Positions 9,024-17,177 of a stretch of DNA of 64,000 nt are shown one piece after another (the stretch's first letter is position 1; each line of letters begins with the position of its first letter). The stretch comes from Ruegeria profundi (GTDB lineage: Bacteria; Pseudomonadota; Alphaproteobacteria; Rhodobacterales; Rhodobacteraceae), in contig NZ_LQBP01000006.1 of NCBI RefSeq assembly GCF_001507545.1, positions 243,598-307,597 on the forward strand, written 5' to 3'. The position numbers and the translations under genes are program-made. The notes under the pieces were generated by a model that was not told the origin of the DNA, did no database searches, and saw only the letters and a program-made list of their open reading frames with translations.

Positions 9024-9440
9024 TTATTTTTTTCGCAGACGGATCACGACGTCGACCGAGGCGATTTCCACGCCGTCTGGCGCTTGGGGCAGGCGTTGAA
9101 TCACTAGCTGATCTGACGGCGCATCGCTCAGGCGGCCCTCATCCTCCCAAAAGAAATGGGGGTGATCATGCGTGTTGGTATCAAAATAACTTTTGGATCC
9201 ATCCACGGTGATTTCCTGCAACACACCGGCGTCGCAAAACGCGCGCAGCGTATTGTAGACAGTTGCCAGAGATACGGCATCGCCGTTTTTTTTAGCCGCT
9301 TCAAAAAGGCTTTCTGCCGTGACGTGGCGGTGAAGCCCGTCCCCAACCAGCAGCTCCGCCAGTGCAACGCGCTGACGCGTCGGACGCAACCCTGCGTCGA
9401 CCAACCAGGTGGTGGCTATGTTCTGGCTCTGAGGTGTCAT
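9024..9440 (-). CDS. irr: Fur-family iron response regulator, Irr type
   Basis: Transcription regulator of the Fur superfamily, in alphaproteobacteria usually Irr, which represses or activates iron and heme genes according to heme status. The 138 residues comprise a winged helix (about 10-85; LRPTRQRVALAELL and VSLATVYNTLRAF) and a dimerisation domain. The segment DTNTHDHPHFFWEDEG carries the histidine-rich HxH region typical of Irr, and the CxxC zinc motifs of Fur itself are absent. I see no N-terminal Cys-Pro heme regulatory motif, as in many rhodobacterial Irr proteins. The gene is divergent from fabA across a 188-bp region containing an inverted repeat. Confidence 0.87.
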   Translation of the reverse strand: MTPQSQNIATTWLVDAGLRPTRQRVALAELLVGDGLHRHVTAESLFEAAKKNGDAVSLATVYNTLRAFCDAGVLQEITVDGSKSYFDTNTHDHPHFFWEDEGRLSDAPSDQLVIQRLPQAPDGVEIASVDVVIRLRKK

Positions 9441-9491
9441 ATATCCGATACCTATTCTTTGCTTGACTATATATAAGTGCTGTGGACGGGT

Positions 9492-9507
9492 AATTTCAAA
9501 TGAAATT
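9492..9507. promoter_or_regulatory. Inverted repeat AATTTCA-aa-TGAAATT between irr and fabA
   Basis: Two perfect 7-bp arms with a 2-bp spacer lie in the divergent irr/fabA region, 52 bp from the irr start and 122 bp from the fabA start. An A/T-rich symmetric site like this is compatible with a Fur/Irr-type dimer or another regulator. A TTGACT hexamer lies about 20 bp away toward irr. Assignment to Irr is inference only. Confidence 0.4.
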
Positions 9508-9628
9508 CAGTCGCAAAGAACCCTCGGAACAACTCATGGTACGGGCGACCGCTCTTGCAGGACCTTGCAAACGGGTGCTAGACGAGGCCAGATAACACAA
9601 ACAGACCCCTGGCAGGAGAGGCGGCATA

Positions 9629-10138
9629 ATGGCCCAATTCCCGAGCAGCTTTGACAAGGACGATCTGCTGAAATGCGCCCGTGGCGAGTTATTCGGCCCT
9701 GGTAATGCGCAGTTGCCTGCCCCGCCAATGCTGATGATGGATCGTATTACCGAGATTTCCGGCGATGGTGGTGCGCATGGCAAGGGTCACGTGATTGCCG
9801 AATTCGACATAACTCCGGATCTTTGGTTCTTTGACTGTCATTTTCCCGGCAACCCGATCATGCCGGGCTGTCTGGGCCTGGATGGATTGTGGCAACTGAC
9901 CGGCTTCAACCTTGGGTGGCGCGGCTGGCAAGGGCGCGGCTATGCGCTGGGTGTGGGTGAGGTCAAGCTGACCGGCATGGTCCGCCCGGATCGCAAGATG
10001 CTGAAGTATTTTGTCGATTTCACGAAGGCCGTTCAAACCCGACGCCTGACCATGGGTGTGGCTGACGGCCGGGTCGAAGCGGATGGCGAAGTCATCTATC
10101 AGGTCAAGGATATGAAAGTTGCATTGTCTGAGAGCTGA
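9629..10138 (+). CDS. fabA: 3-hydroxydecanoyl-ACP dehydratase/isomerase FabA
   Basis: Dehydrates 3-hydroxydecanoyl-ACP and isomerises the trans-2 to the cis-3 double bond, which begins anaerobic-type unsaturated fatty acid synthesis. The 169 residues match the family; the catalytic pair is H71 (DCHFPGNP) and D85 (GCLGLDG). AGGAG precedes the ATG. fabB follows after 48 bp and fabI 2 bp after that, forming the standard rhodobacterial irr/fabA-fabB-fabI cluster. Confidence 0.97.
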   Translation: MAQFPSSFDKDDLLKCARGELFGPGNAQLPAPPMLMMDRITEISGDGGAHGKGHVIAEFDITPDLWFFDCHFPGNPIMPGCLGLDGLWQLTGFNLGWRGWQGRGYALGVGEVKLTGMVRPDRKMLKYFVDFTKAVQTRRLTMGVADGRVEADGEVIYQVKDMKVALSES

Positions 10139-10186
10139 CCCCAGCTTTCGTCAATGAAAAAGGGAACGGAACACAGGAGTACGCAT

Positions 10187-11416
10187 ATGCGTCGCGTCGT
10201 CGTCACCGGTATGGGGATCGTCTCCTCGATCGGGAACAATGTCGAAGAGGTCCTCGCCTCGCTCAAATCAGGCAAATCCGGCATTGAGGCCAACGAGCAG
10301 ATGGTCGAACATGGCTTTCGTAGCCAGATCGCCGGATCTTTGAAAATTGACGTGGCTGAGCACGTGGACAAACGCACCTTGCGGTTCATGGGTCCTGGCG
10401 CAGCCTACTCGCATATCGCCATGACCCAGGCCATAGCGGATTCCGGCTTGACCGAAGAACAGGTGCAAAGCCCGCGCACGGGTGTTGTGGCAGGCTCAGG
10501 TGGCCCGTCGACGAGCGCGTTGCTAACGGCACATCAGACCGTGATGAAAACCGGTGCCACCAAGCGGATCGGACCGTTTGCTGTTCCGAAATGCATGTCC
10601 TCGACGATCTCGGCCAACCTGGCGACGGCCTTCAAGATCAAAGGCCTCAATTACTCGATCACCTCGGCCTGCTCGACCTCGCTGCATTGCATCGGCAACG
10701 CAGCCGAGCAGATCATGATGGGCAAGCAGGATATAGTATTCGCCGGCGGCGGAGAGGAGCTGGACTGGACGCTCTCCTGCCTGTTTGACGCCATGGGCGC
10801 TATGTCGTCGAAATACAATGACACCCCAGAGAAAGCCTCGCGGACTTTCGACGCGAACCGCGACGGTTTTGTAATCTCCGGCGGCGGCGGCATCGTGGTG
10901 CTGGAAGATCTGGAACACGCACTGGCTCGCGGCGCAAAGATTTATGCCGAAGTGACCGGCTTTGCGGCCACGTCGGACGGGCATGACATGGTTGCCCCCT
11001 CGGGTGAAGGTGGTGAGCGCGCGATGCGCTTGGCGATGGCCTCCTTGCCGGAAGGCCGCAAGATCAACTACATCAACGCCCACGGCACCTCGACCCCGGT
11101 CGGCGATGTGGGTGAGGTCGAAGCAGTCCGCCGCATCTTTGGTGAGGGCAATGTGCCTCCGATTTCATCGACCAAGTCGTTGACGGGCCACGCACAGGGC
11201 GCAGCCGGCGCGCTTGAAGCGGTTTTCTGCCTCTTGATGCTTGAGCATGACTTTATTGCGCCATCGATTAACGTAGAAACACTTGCCGAAGGCATCCAGC
11301 CCGGTGAAATTGCCACTCAAGTGGTTGAAAACGCAGGTTTGGACAGCGTGATGACCAATAGCTTTGGCTTTGGCGGAACAAATGGGTCCATGGTCTTGTC
11401 AAAGTATAGCGGGTAA
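10187..11416 (+). CDS. fabB: 3-oxoacyl-ACP synthase I FabB
   Basis: Elongating condensing enzyme that extends the cis-3-decenoyl-ACP made by FabA. Start ATG at 10187 (CAGGAG upstream) gives 409 residues. The thiolase-fold catalytic triad is visible as C162 (SACSTS), H299 (NAHGTSTP) and H335 (GHAQGAAG). It sits between fabA and fabI in the same direction; the open frame upstream to 10154 is not needed. Confidence 0.97.
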   Translation: MRRVVVTGMGIVSSIGNNVEEVLASLKSGKSGIEANEQMVEHGFRSQIAGSLKIDVAEHVDKRTLRFMGPGAAYSHIAMTQAIADSGLTEEQVQSPRTGVVAGSGGPSTSALLTAHQTVMKTGATKRIGPFAVPKCMSSTISANLATAFKIKGLNYSITSACSTSLHCIGNAAEQIMMGKQDIVFAGGGEELDWTLSCLFDAMGAMSSKYNDTPEKASRTFDANRDGFVISGGGGIVVLEDLEHALARGAKIYAEVTGFAATSDGHDMVAPSGEGGERAMRLAMASLPEGRKINYINAHGTSTPVGDVGEVEAVRRIFGEGNVPPISSTKSLTGHAQGAAGALEAVFCLLMLEHDFIAPSINVETLAEGIQPGEIATQVVENAGLDSVMTNSFGFGGTNGSMVLSKYSG

Positions 11417-11418
11417 CA

Positions 11419-12213
11419 ATGATGTCGGATCTTTTAAAGGGCAAGCGTGGCCTGATCATGGGCGTGGCAAATGACCGGTCAATTGCGTGGGGCATTGCCA
11501 AAGCCATGCACGAAGCGGGCGCAGAGCTTGCATTCACCTATCAGGGTGAGGCTTTCGGCAAACGTCTGGAGCCATTGGCCGCAAGCATCGGCAGCGACTT
11601 CATGGTGGATACGGATGTCACCGATGATGCCTCGCTGGATCGCGCCTTTAGCGAATTGGCCGCACGCTGGCCAACCATTGACTTTCTGGTCCACGCTATC
11701 GCCTTTTCGGACAAGTCCGAATTGACGGGTCGGTTTCTGAACACCTCGCGTGCGAATTTCAAGAACTCGATGGATATCTCGGTTTACTCATTCATCGAGG
11801 TTGCCCGCCGGGCGCATCCGATGATGAAAGAAAATGGCGGCTCCCTGATCACATTGACCTATCAAGGCTCGAACCGTGTGGTTCCGAGTTACAACGTGAT
11901 GGGCGTGGCCAAGGCCGCATTGGAATCGGCAACACGCTATCTGGCCAACGATCTGGGCCCCGACGGTATCCGCGTGAACGCAGTCTCACCCGGGCCGATG
12001 AAGACACTTGCCGGGGCCGCCATCGGCGGCGCGCGCAAAACCTACAAGTTTTGTGACCAGAATGCGCCCATGCGGTCCAATGCAACGCTAGAGGCCGTTG
12101 GCGGCACCGCGGTGTATCTGGCCTCTGACGCCGGGATATGCACAACGGGTGAAATCATTCGCGTCGACGGAGGTTTCCACGTTCTGGGTATGCCACAACC
12201 CGATCATATGTGA
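11419..12213 (+). CDS. fabI: Enoyl-ACP reductase FabI (NADH)
   Basis: Short-chain dehydrogenase-type enzyme that completes each elongation cycle; target of triclosan-type inhibitors. The 264 residues open with a nucleotide-binding GVANDRSIAWG loop. The catalytic Tyr-x6-Lys pair is Y158 and K165 (SYNVMGVAK). It begins 2 bp after the fabB stop with only a weak ribosome-binding site, so it is probably translated by coupling. A nested hairpin follows its stop codon. Confidence 0.96.
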   Translation: MMSDLLKGKRGLIMGVANDRSIAWGIAKAMHEAGAELAFTYQGEAFGKRLEPLAASIGSDFMVDTDVTDDASLDRAFSELAARWPTIDFLVHAIAFSDKSELTGRFLNTSRANFKNSMDISVYSFIEVARRAHPMMKENGGSLITLTYQGSNRVVPSYNVMGVAKAALESATRYLANDLGPDGIRVNAVSPGPMKTLAGAAIGGARKTYKFCDQNAPMRSNATLEAVGGTAVYLASDAGICTTGEIIRVDGGFHVLGMPQPDHM

Positions 12214-12228
12214 CCTGAACTTTCCCTG

Positions 12229-12265
12229 TCCTTGCCAAGATTTAACCATCTTTCGTCGGCAAGGA
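12229..12265 (+). promoter_or_regulatory. Nested hairpin after fabI that covers the ribosome-binding site of the next small gene
   Basis: TCCTTGCC (12229-12236) pairs perfectly with GGCAAGGA (12258-12265), and inside the loop AAGAT pairs with ATCTT around TTAACC. The right arm contains AAGGA, the ribosome-binding site 8 bases before the ATG at 12273. There is no U-tract, so it is not a classical terminator. It could hold translation of the small protein off, or it could trim the fab transcript. Confidence 0.45.
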
Positions 12266-12272
12266 TAACGGC

Positions 12273-12458
12273 ATGAGCAAAGCAGACCAAATCATCGCAA
12301 ACACCTCAAAGGTGTCCCGGCGCAAATCGGGGTTCTTGGGCCGTCGCGGACGTATCGCGTTGCTGGCCCTCACCACATTGCTGGTGCTTTTCGTGTTTCT
12401 CACGCAGCCCAATACACGCGAAGCCCTTGCAAACTGGACCAGCCTGATTTCAGGCTGA
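12273..12458 (+). CDS. Small single-pass membrane protein, unknown function
   Basis: A 61-residue protein with a basic N-terminal half (SKVSRRKSGFLGRRGR) and one hydrophobic helix at about 27-43 (IALLALTTLLVLFVFL). This suggests an inner-membrane anchor with the N-terminus in the cytoplasm by the positive-inside rule. AAGGA lies 8 bases before the ATG, but that site is in the right arm of a hairpin. It is followed convergently by the FKBP gene. No function can be assigned. The clean start and membrane design favour a real gene over a chance frame. Confidence 0.6.
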   Translation: MSKADQIIANTSKVSRRKSGFLGRRGRIALLALTTLLVLFVFLTQPNTREALANWTSLISG

Positions 12459-12482
12459 TCCTCAAACACCGACCCAAGCCAC

Positions 12483-12911
12483 CTAGTTGATCGATACGAC
12501 TTCGATATCGAAAATCAGATCCTGCCCTGCCAGCGGATGGTTGGCATCAAGGGTAACGGTCGCGTCGTCCACATCCACAACCGTCACAGGCAGGGCTTGC
12601 CCATCAGGCGCTTGCATCTGCAACTGCGTACCGAGGTCCAAAGGGATGTCATCCGGGATACCTTCACGTGGGATCTGCTGCCGCATCGCGGGATTGATCG
12701 GCCCGTAAGCATCGACACAAGCGATCTCAACGCGCTTTTTCTCGCCTGCCGTCAAGCCAGGCATAGCCGTATCCAGTCCCGGAATGATCTGGCCTGACCC
12801 GACCACGAACTCCAACGGATCACGTCCTTCGGAACTGTCGAAGACGTTACCGTCCAGCAGTGTCCCTTTGTAGTGGATGCGAACTGTGTCGCCTTGCTTG
12901 ATCTCGGTCAT
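12483..12911 (-). CDS. FKBP-type peptidyl-prolyl isomerase, SlyD-like
   Basis: Prolyl isomerase/chaperone of 142 residues. The FKBP domain is split by an inserted IF chaperone domain (about residues 70-120) as in SlyD: KGTLLDGNVFDSSEG and QIIPGLDTAMPGL precede it, and NHPLAGQDLIFDIEVVSI closes the fold. The C-terminal histidine/cysteine-rich metal tail of E. coli SlyD is absent. Convergent with the small membrane protein gene and divergent from the haloacid dehalogenase gene. Confidence 0.9.
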   Translation of the reverse strand: MTEIKQGDTVRIHYKGTLLDGNVFDSSEGRDPLEFVVGSGQIIPGLDTAMPGLTAGEKKRVEIACVDAYGPINPAMRQQIPREGIPDDIPLDLGTQLQMQAPDGQALPVTVVDVDDATVTLDANHPLAGQDLIFDIEVVSIN

Positions 12912-13038
12912 GGGTGGCCTCCGGCCTTTGGAAAATTGAACGGCACAGCCTAGGGTCTGTCACGGCATTGTAAACCCTTCCCCCTTTTGCGCCCTGAACA
13001 CTTGTGACACCCTGCGTCAGACCAAGGGAGAAGATTTG

Positions 13039-13725
13039 ATGCCTATCACCACCTGCGTATTCGACGCCTATGGTACGCTGTTCGACGTAGCCGCCGCCGC
13101 GCGACAGGCTGCAGCCGAACCCGGATTCGAGAAACTACAGCAGAAATGGCCCGAGTTGGCCAACCACTGGCGGCTAAAGCAACTTCAGTATACGTGGCTG
13201 CGCGCAATCACGGGTGCCCATGCCGATTTCTGGGACGTCACACAAGATGGGCTGGATTGGGCGCTTGAGGCCTCAGGGCTGGACGGAGACGCGGCCTTGC
13301 GGCAGCGTCTGCTGGACCTGTACTGGCAATTGCAGGCCTACCCAGAAGTTCCCCAGATGCTGGCCGATCTGAAAGCCGGAGGGTTGCAAACCGCGATCCT
13401 GTCGAACGGCTCATTGCCGATGTTGGACGGCGCGGTGCAGTCGGCTGGTATTGGTGACGTACTGGACGACGTACTTTCGGTCGAAAGCGTCGGCGTCTTC
13501 AAACCGCATTCCAGTGTCTACGATCTGGTGCAGAAACGCTTTGGCGGCGAACGCGATGACGTTTTGTTCGTCAGTTCAAACGGCTGGGATGCGGCAGGCG
13601 CCAGCGGGTACGGGTTCGTCACGGCATGGGTAAACAGAGCCAATGAGCCAATAGACCGCTTGCCTTGGAAACCAGCGCATGTACTGTACGACCTCACGAC
13701 GATCTCTCAACTCGCTGGGCTTTAA
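13039..13725 (+). CDS. (S)-2-haloacid dehalogenase, type II HAD family
   Basis: HAD-superfamily hydrolase that replaces the halogen of short 2-haloacids with hydroxyl. The 228-residue protein has the nucleophile in CVFDAYGTLFD (D9), the SNGSLPML segment near residue 117, and the late acid loop SSNGWDAAGASGYG with the Asn/Trp/Asp pattern that separates haloacid dehalogenases from phosphatases. The ATG at 13039 is used, with AAGGGAG upstream. Its stop shares one base with the next start (TAATG), so it is coupled to the hydrolase gene. Confidence 0.9.
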   Translation: MPITTCVFDAYGTLFDVAAAARQAAAEPGFEKLQQKWPELANHWRLKQLQYTWLRAITGAHADFWDVTQDGLDWALEASGLDGDAALRQRLLDLYWQLQAYPEVPQMLADLKAGGLQTAILSNGSLPMLDGAVQSAGIGDVLDDVLSVESVGVFKPHSSVYDLVQKRFGGERDDVLFVSSNGWDAAGASGYGFVTAWVNRANEPIDRLPWKPAHVLYDLTTISQLAGL

Positions 13726-14552
13726 TGGCTTTTTTCACCACCTCCGATGACAGACGCCTGTTTTATTCGGATACCGGCGCAGGAACCCCGCTGCTGTGTC
13801 TTGCCGGGTTGACCCGTTGCAGCCGGGATTTCTCGTTTCTCGCACCGCATGTCACTGACCTGCGAATGATCACAATGGACTACCGGGGGCGAGGTCAATC
13901 GGACCGCGATCCGGATTTCATGAACTACAACATCTTTCGCGAATCTCATGACGTAATCGAGTTGTTGGATCATTTGGGCGTTGAGCGCGTGGTTGTTCTT
14001 GGCACCTCGCGCGGCGGTTTGATCGCCATGGCGCTGGCGGCCAGCCACCCCGAGCGTCTTTCGGCTGTGATTCTCAACGACGTAGGCCCGGTGATCGAAC
14101 CCGTCGGCATCGCCAAGATCATGGACTATGTTGGCAAACAACCCGCCTCAAGCACCTATGATGAAGCCGCGAAGGCGCTACAGCATGGAATGGCGCAGCA
14201 TTTCCCCGGTGTGTCGCTGGAACGTTGGCGGCAGCAGGCTGAAATACAGTACGAACAGACCGAAACGGGGTTGGTCCTGCGCTATGACCCAGCGTTACGG
14301 ACTGCGCTTCTGGATCAGGCAGCGGCAGGTGCTATGCCCGATATGTGGATGTTCTTTGACGCACTGCGCGACATCCCGACCGGAGTTATTCGTGGTGCGA
14401 ACTCAGACGTCTTGGGCAAGAACACGCTTGATGAAATGCACAGACGCCATCCCGGTCTCATATCTGCCGACATACCGGATCGCGGCCATGTGCCGTTTCT
14501 GGACGAACCGCAGTCTCTGGACCTTATCCGTAAGGTAATTGGCAAACTATGA
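13725..14552 (+). CDS. Alpha/beta hydrolase
   Basis: A 275-residue alpha/beta-hydrolase. The oxyanion region is at LLCLAGLTRCSRDF and the nucleophile elbow is GTSRGG (serine near residue 103). The catalytic histidine is in IPDRGHVPFLDEP near the C-terminus. The ATG overlaps the stop of the dehalogenase gene by one base; the longer frame from 13665 only adds sequence antiparallel to nothing conserved. The last codons overlap the dehydratase gene by 4 bp. Substrate unknown; the coupling suggests a short catabolic operon. Confidence 0.88.
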   Translation: MAFFTTSDDRRLFYSDTGAGTPLLCLAGLTRCSRDFSFLAPHVTDLRMITMDYRGRGQSDRDPDFMNYNIFRESHDVIELLDHLGVERVVVLGTSRGGLIAMALAASHPERLSAVILNDVGPVIEPVGIAKIMDYVGKQPASSTYDEAAKALQHGMAQHFPGVSLERWRQQAEIQYEQTETGLVLRYDPALRTALLDQAAAGAMPDMWMFFDALRDIPTGVIRGANSDVLGKNTLDEMHRRHPGLISADIPDRGHVPFLDEPQSLDLIRKVIGKL

Positions 14553-15523
14553 CGACATTGCAGATGATCGAAGCCGCCGCCGGGCGGTTACAGGGCCACA
14601 TTCGGGAAACGCCTATGCTGACCTCGCCTTTTCTGGATGAGCTGGCCGGGCGGCGAGTCTTGGTCAAGCCTGAATGCTTGCAGCATACCGGCAGTTTCAA
14701 ATTCCGTGGCGCTTGGTCGGCGATTTCCGCGCTCAGCGATGCGGAACGGCAGCGCGGTGTGATCGCGTATTCCTCGGGCAACCACGCACAGGGGGTCGCC
14801 CATGCGGCGGCTTTGCACGGGATATCGTCGGTGATCGTCATGCCCTCGGACGCGCCACGGCTGAAGATCGACAACACCCGTGCGCTGGGTGGTGAGGTTG
14901 TTTTGTACGATCGATCAAACGAGAGCCGCGAAGAGATTGGCGAGGCACTGGCGACTGAACGTGGCCTAACGCTGATCCGCCCCTATGATGAGCCTCAGGT
15001 GATTGCCGGTCAGGGCACAACCGGGCTGGAAATCGCCAGGCAAGCGGCAGCCATGGGCGTGGAACAGGCCGATGTTCTGGTGTGTTGCGGTGGTGGCGGC
15101 CTGACATCAGGGATCGCGCTGGCACTTGAAGGCCACGCACCCGGCCTACGCACCCGCCCGTGTGAGCCTGAGGGCTTTGATGATGTCAAACGATCCTTGG
15201 TCACGGGGCAGATACAAGGCAACACCGCGACTGCGGGCAATATCTGCGACGCGATCCTGACGCCGCAGCCCGGAAGCATCACCTTTCCGATCATGCACCG
15301 CCTGTGCGGTCCGGGTCTGACGATCACCGAGAAAGAAGCGATGCATGCAATGGCATTGGCGTTTCTGCGTTTGAAAATCGTGCTGGAACCCGGAGGCGCC
15401 GCATCGCTGGCTTCGGCACTGTTTCGAAAGGATGAGATCGAAGGTGACTCGGTGGTTGTCGTAGCGTCAGGGGGCAATGCAGACCCCGAAGTCTTTGGCA
15501 AAGCACTGAAATTCTTGACCTGA
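14549..15523 (+). CDS. Threonine/serine dehydratase-like PLP enzyme
   Basis: Fold-type II PLP enzyme of 324 residues. The Schiff-base lysine is K51 in HTGSFKFRGA, and the phosphate-binding glycine loop is CCGGGGLTSG (about 174-183). It lacks the C-terminal ACT regulatory region of biosynthetic IlvA, so it is a short catabolic-type threonine/serine dehydratase, serine racemase-like enzyme, or hydroxyaspartate dehydratase. It starts within the stop of the preceding hydrolase (ATGA overlap). Confidence 0.85.
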   Translation: MTTLQMIEAAAGRLQGHIRETPMLTSPFLDELAGRRVLVKPECLQHTGSFKFRGAWSAISALSDAERQRGVIAYSSGNHAQGVAHAAALHGISSVIVMPSDAPRLKIDNTRALGGEVVLYDRSNESREEIGEALATERGLTLIRPYDEPQVIAGQGTTGLEIARQAAAMGVEQADVLVCCGGGGLTSGIALALEGHAPGLRTRPCEPEGFDDVKRSLVTGQIQGNTATAGNICDAILTPQPGSITFPIMHRLCGPGLTITEKEAMHAMALAFLRLKIVLEPGGAASLASALFRKDEIEGDSVVVVASGGNADPEVFGKALKFLT

Positions 15524-15582
15524 CACAGGCCAATAGTCCAGTCTCTTTGCTACATCAACGTATGACGATAGGGGATTAAGTC

Positions 15583-16371
15583 ATGCAAATCTTGGATACA
15601 GGAGAGGTGCGCCTACACTATCGGGTCGATGGTGATCCGAGCGGCGCGCCCATCGTTTTTGCCAACTCACTAGGTACCGATTTGCGTCTTTGGGACGCGG
15701 TGCTGCCTCATCTTCCTGCAGGTTTGCGCGTCATCCGTTTTGACAAGCGCGGGCATGGCTTGTCGTCACAACCGCCGGCCCCTTATTCCATGGGTGCGCT
15801 GGTCCGCGACGCCGAAACCCTGCTGGATCATCTGGAAGTTCGGGATTGTGTTTTTGTCGGCCTTTCCATCGGTGGTTTGATCGCGCAGGGTCTGGCGGTA
15901 AAACGTCTGGACCAGGTGCGTGCTTTGGTCCTGTCGAACACCGCCGCCAAAATTGGTACGCCCTCGATCTGGCAAGAGCGGATGGATGCAGTCCGTCAAA
16001 GTGGGGTCGAGGCACTGGCCGATGCAACGATGGAGCGGTGGTTTTCCAGATCATTCCGCGCTTCGCCGGATCACCTGCTGTGGCGCAACATGATGGTGCG
16101 GCAGCCAGTAGACGGCTATCTTGGATGTTGCGCCGCAATTTCTGGCACCGATTTCTACACGCCCACCAGCGGCCTGCGCCTTCCCACACTGGGGATAGCG
16201 GGCAGTGAGGACGGATCGACTCCGCCCGACCTCGTGCGCGAAACGATCGATCTGATCCCGGGTTCCAAGTTCGAGCTGATGCGCCGGGCGGGTCACTTGC
16301 CCTGTGTTGAACAACCGGTGGAATACGCGGCGCTGCTGCGCAGTTTCCTGACCGACATCGGACATATTTGA
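15583..16371 (+). CDS. pcaD: 3-oxoadipate enol-lactonase-like alpha/beta hydrolase
   Basis: 262-residue alpha/beta hydrolase resembling PcaD, which hydrolyses 3-oxoadipate enol-lactone in the protocatechuate branch of the beta-ketoadipate pathway. Visible features are FANSLGTDLRLWD, RFDKRGHGLSS, the nucleophile elbow GLSIGG (about 90-95) and the terminal histidine in RAGHLPCVEQP. None of the other pca genes is nearby, so the symbol rests on sequence alone. AGGGGATTAAGTC precedes the ATG. Confidence 0.78.
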   Translation: MQILDTGEVRLHYRVDGDPSGAPIVFANSLGTDLRLWDAVLPHLPAGLRVIRFDKRGHGLSSQPPAPYSMGALVRDAETLLDHLEVRDCVFVGLSIGGLIAQGLAVKRLDQVRALVLSNTAAKIGTPSIWQERMDAVRQSGVEALADATMERWFSRSFRASPDHLLWRNMMVRQPVDGYLGCCAAISGTDFYTPTSGLRLPTLGIAGSEDGSTPPDLVRETIDLIPGSKFELMRRAGHLPCVEQPVEYAALLRSFLTDIGHI

Positions 16372-16383
16372 AGGAGCACGATT

Positions 16384-17106
16384 GTGGCAGATTTTCTGTT
16401 GGTCCATGGATCTTGTCATGGCGCCTGGTGCTGGCGTGATCTGATTCCGGCATTAACCGCACTTGGGCATACTGTTCGCGCCATAGACTTGCCAAGCCAC
16501 GGCTCGGACCCGACACCGATTGCAGATGTCACGTTGGACAGTTGCCGCGACGCGGTGTTGTCGGCATCTGCGCCGGAGACAATTGTCGTTGGGCATTCCT
16601 GGGGTGGTTATCCTGTCAGCGCCGCTGCTGAGGCCGACCCCAAAGCCATGCGCGCGCTGATCTATCTGTGCGCCTATGTCCCGCAAAACGGGCTTTCCAT
16701 GATCGAGATGCGCCGGAGATCTCCGCGCCAGCTCATCACCGACGCGATTGAAAAGTCAACCGACGGTCAGTCGTACACTGTCAAACCGGGCGCTGTGCGC
16801 GATATCTTCTACCATGACTGTCCGCCCGAAACGGTGCCCTATGCCCTTGCACGCCTGTGTCCGCAGGCCATCGCGCCGCAAGATACGCCTTTGTCTTTGA
16901 CCAACAAGTTTACGCATGTTCCCAAGGCCTATATCCGCGCCACGGATGACCGTACGATCCCACCGGAATACGAAGAGCAGATGAGCCACATCGCACCCGA
17001 AGGATTACGAAGGGCGATTGACAGCGCACATTCCCCGTTTTTCTCGCACCCCCGTCATCTGGCAGAAGTCCTGAATGATCTGGAAAAAAGACTACCTGCG
17101 GCATAG
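16384..17106 (+). CDS. Alpha/beta hydrolase, plant esterase/hydroxynitrile-lyase-like, GTG start
   Basis: 240-residue alpha/beta hydrolase with the HGSCHGAWCWRDLIPAL opening seen in salicylate-binding methylesterase and hydroxynitrile-lyase relatives. It has a GHSWGG nucleophile elbow near residue 78 and a catalytic histidine in SAHSPFFSHP. The start is a GTG at 16384 with AAGGAG upstream. It follows the PcaD-like gene after 12 bp and is probably co-transcribed. Substrate unknown. Confidence 0.85.
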   Translation: MADFLLVHGSCHGAWCWRDLIPALTALGHTVRAIDLPSHGSDPTPIADVTLDSCRDAVLSASAPETIVVGHSWGGYPVSAAAEADPKAMRALIYLCAYVPQNGLSMIEMRRRSPRQLITDAIEKSTDGQSYTVKPGAVRDIFYHDCPPETVPYALARLCPQAIAPQDTPLSLTNKFTHVPKAYIRATDDRTIPPEYEEQMSHIAPEGLRRAIDSAHSPFFSHPRHLAEVLNDLEKRLPAA

Positions 17107-17177
17107 CCAAGCGGCGCAAGTGCTTCACAGGTGAACAAGGCGTGATAGGGTCACGGTGAAACTCACGAGCGGTCACC

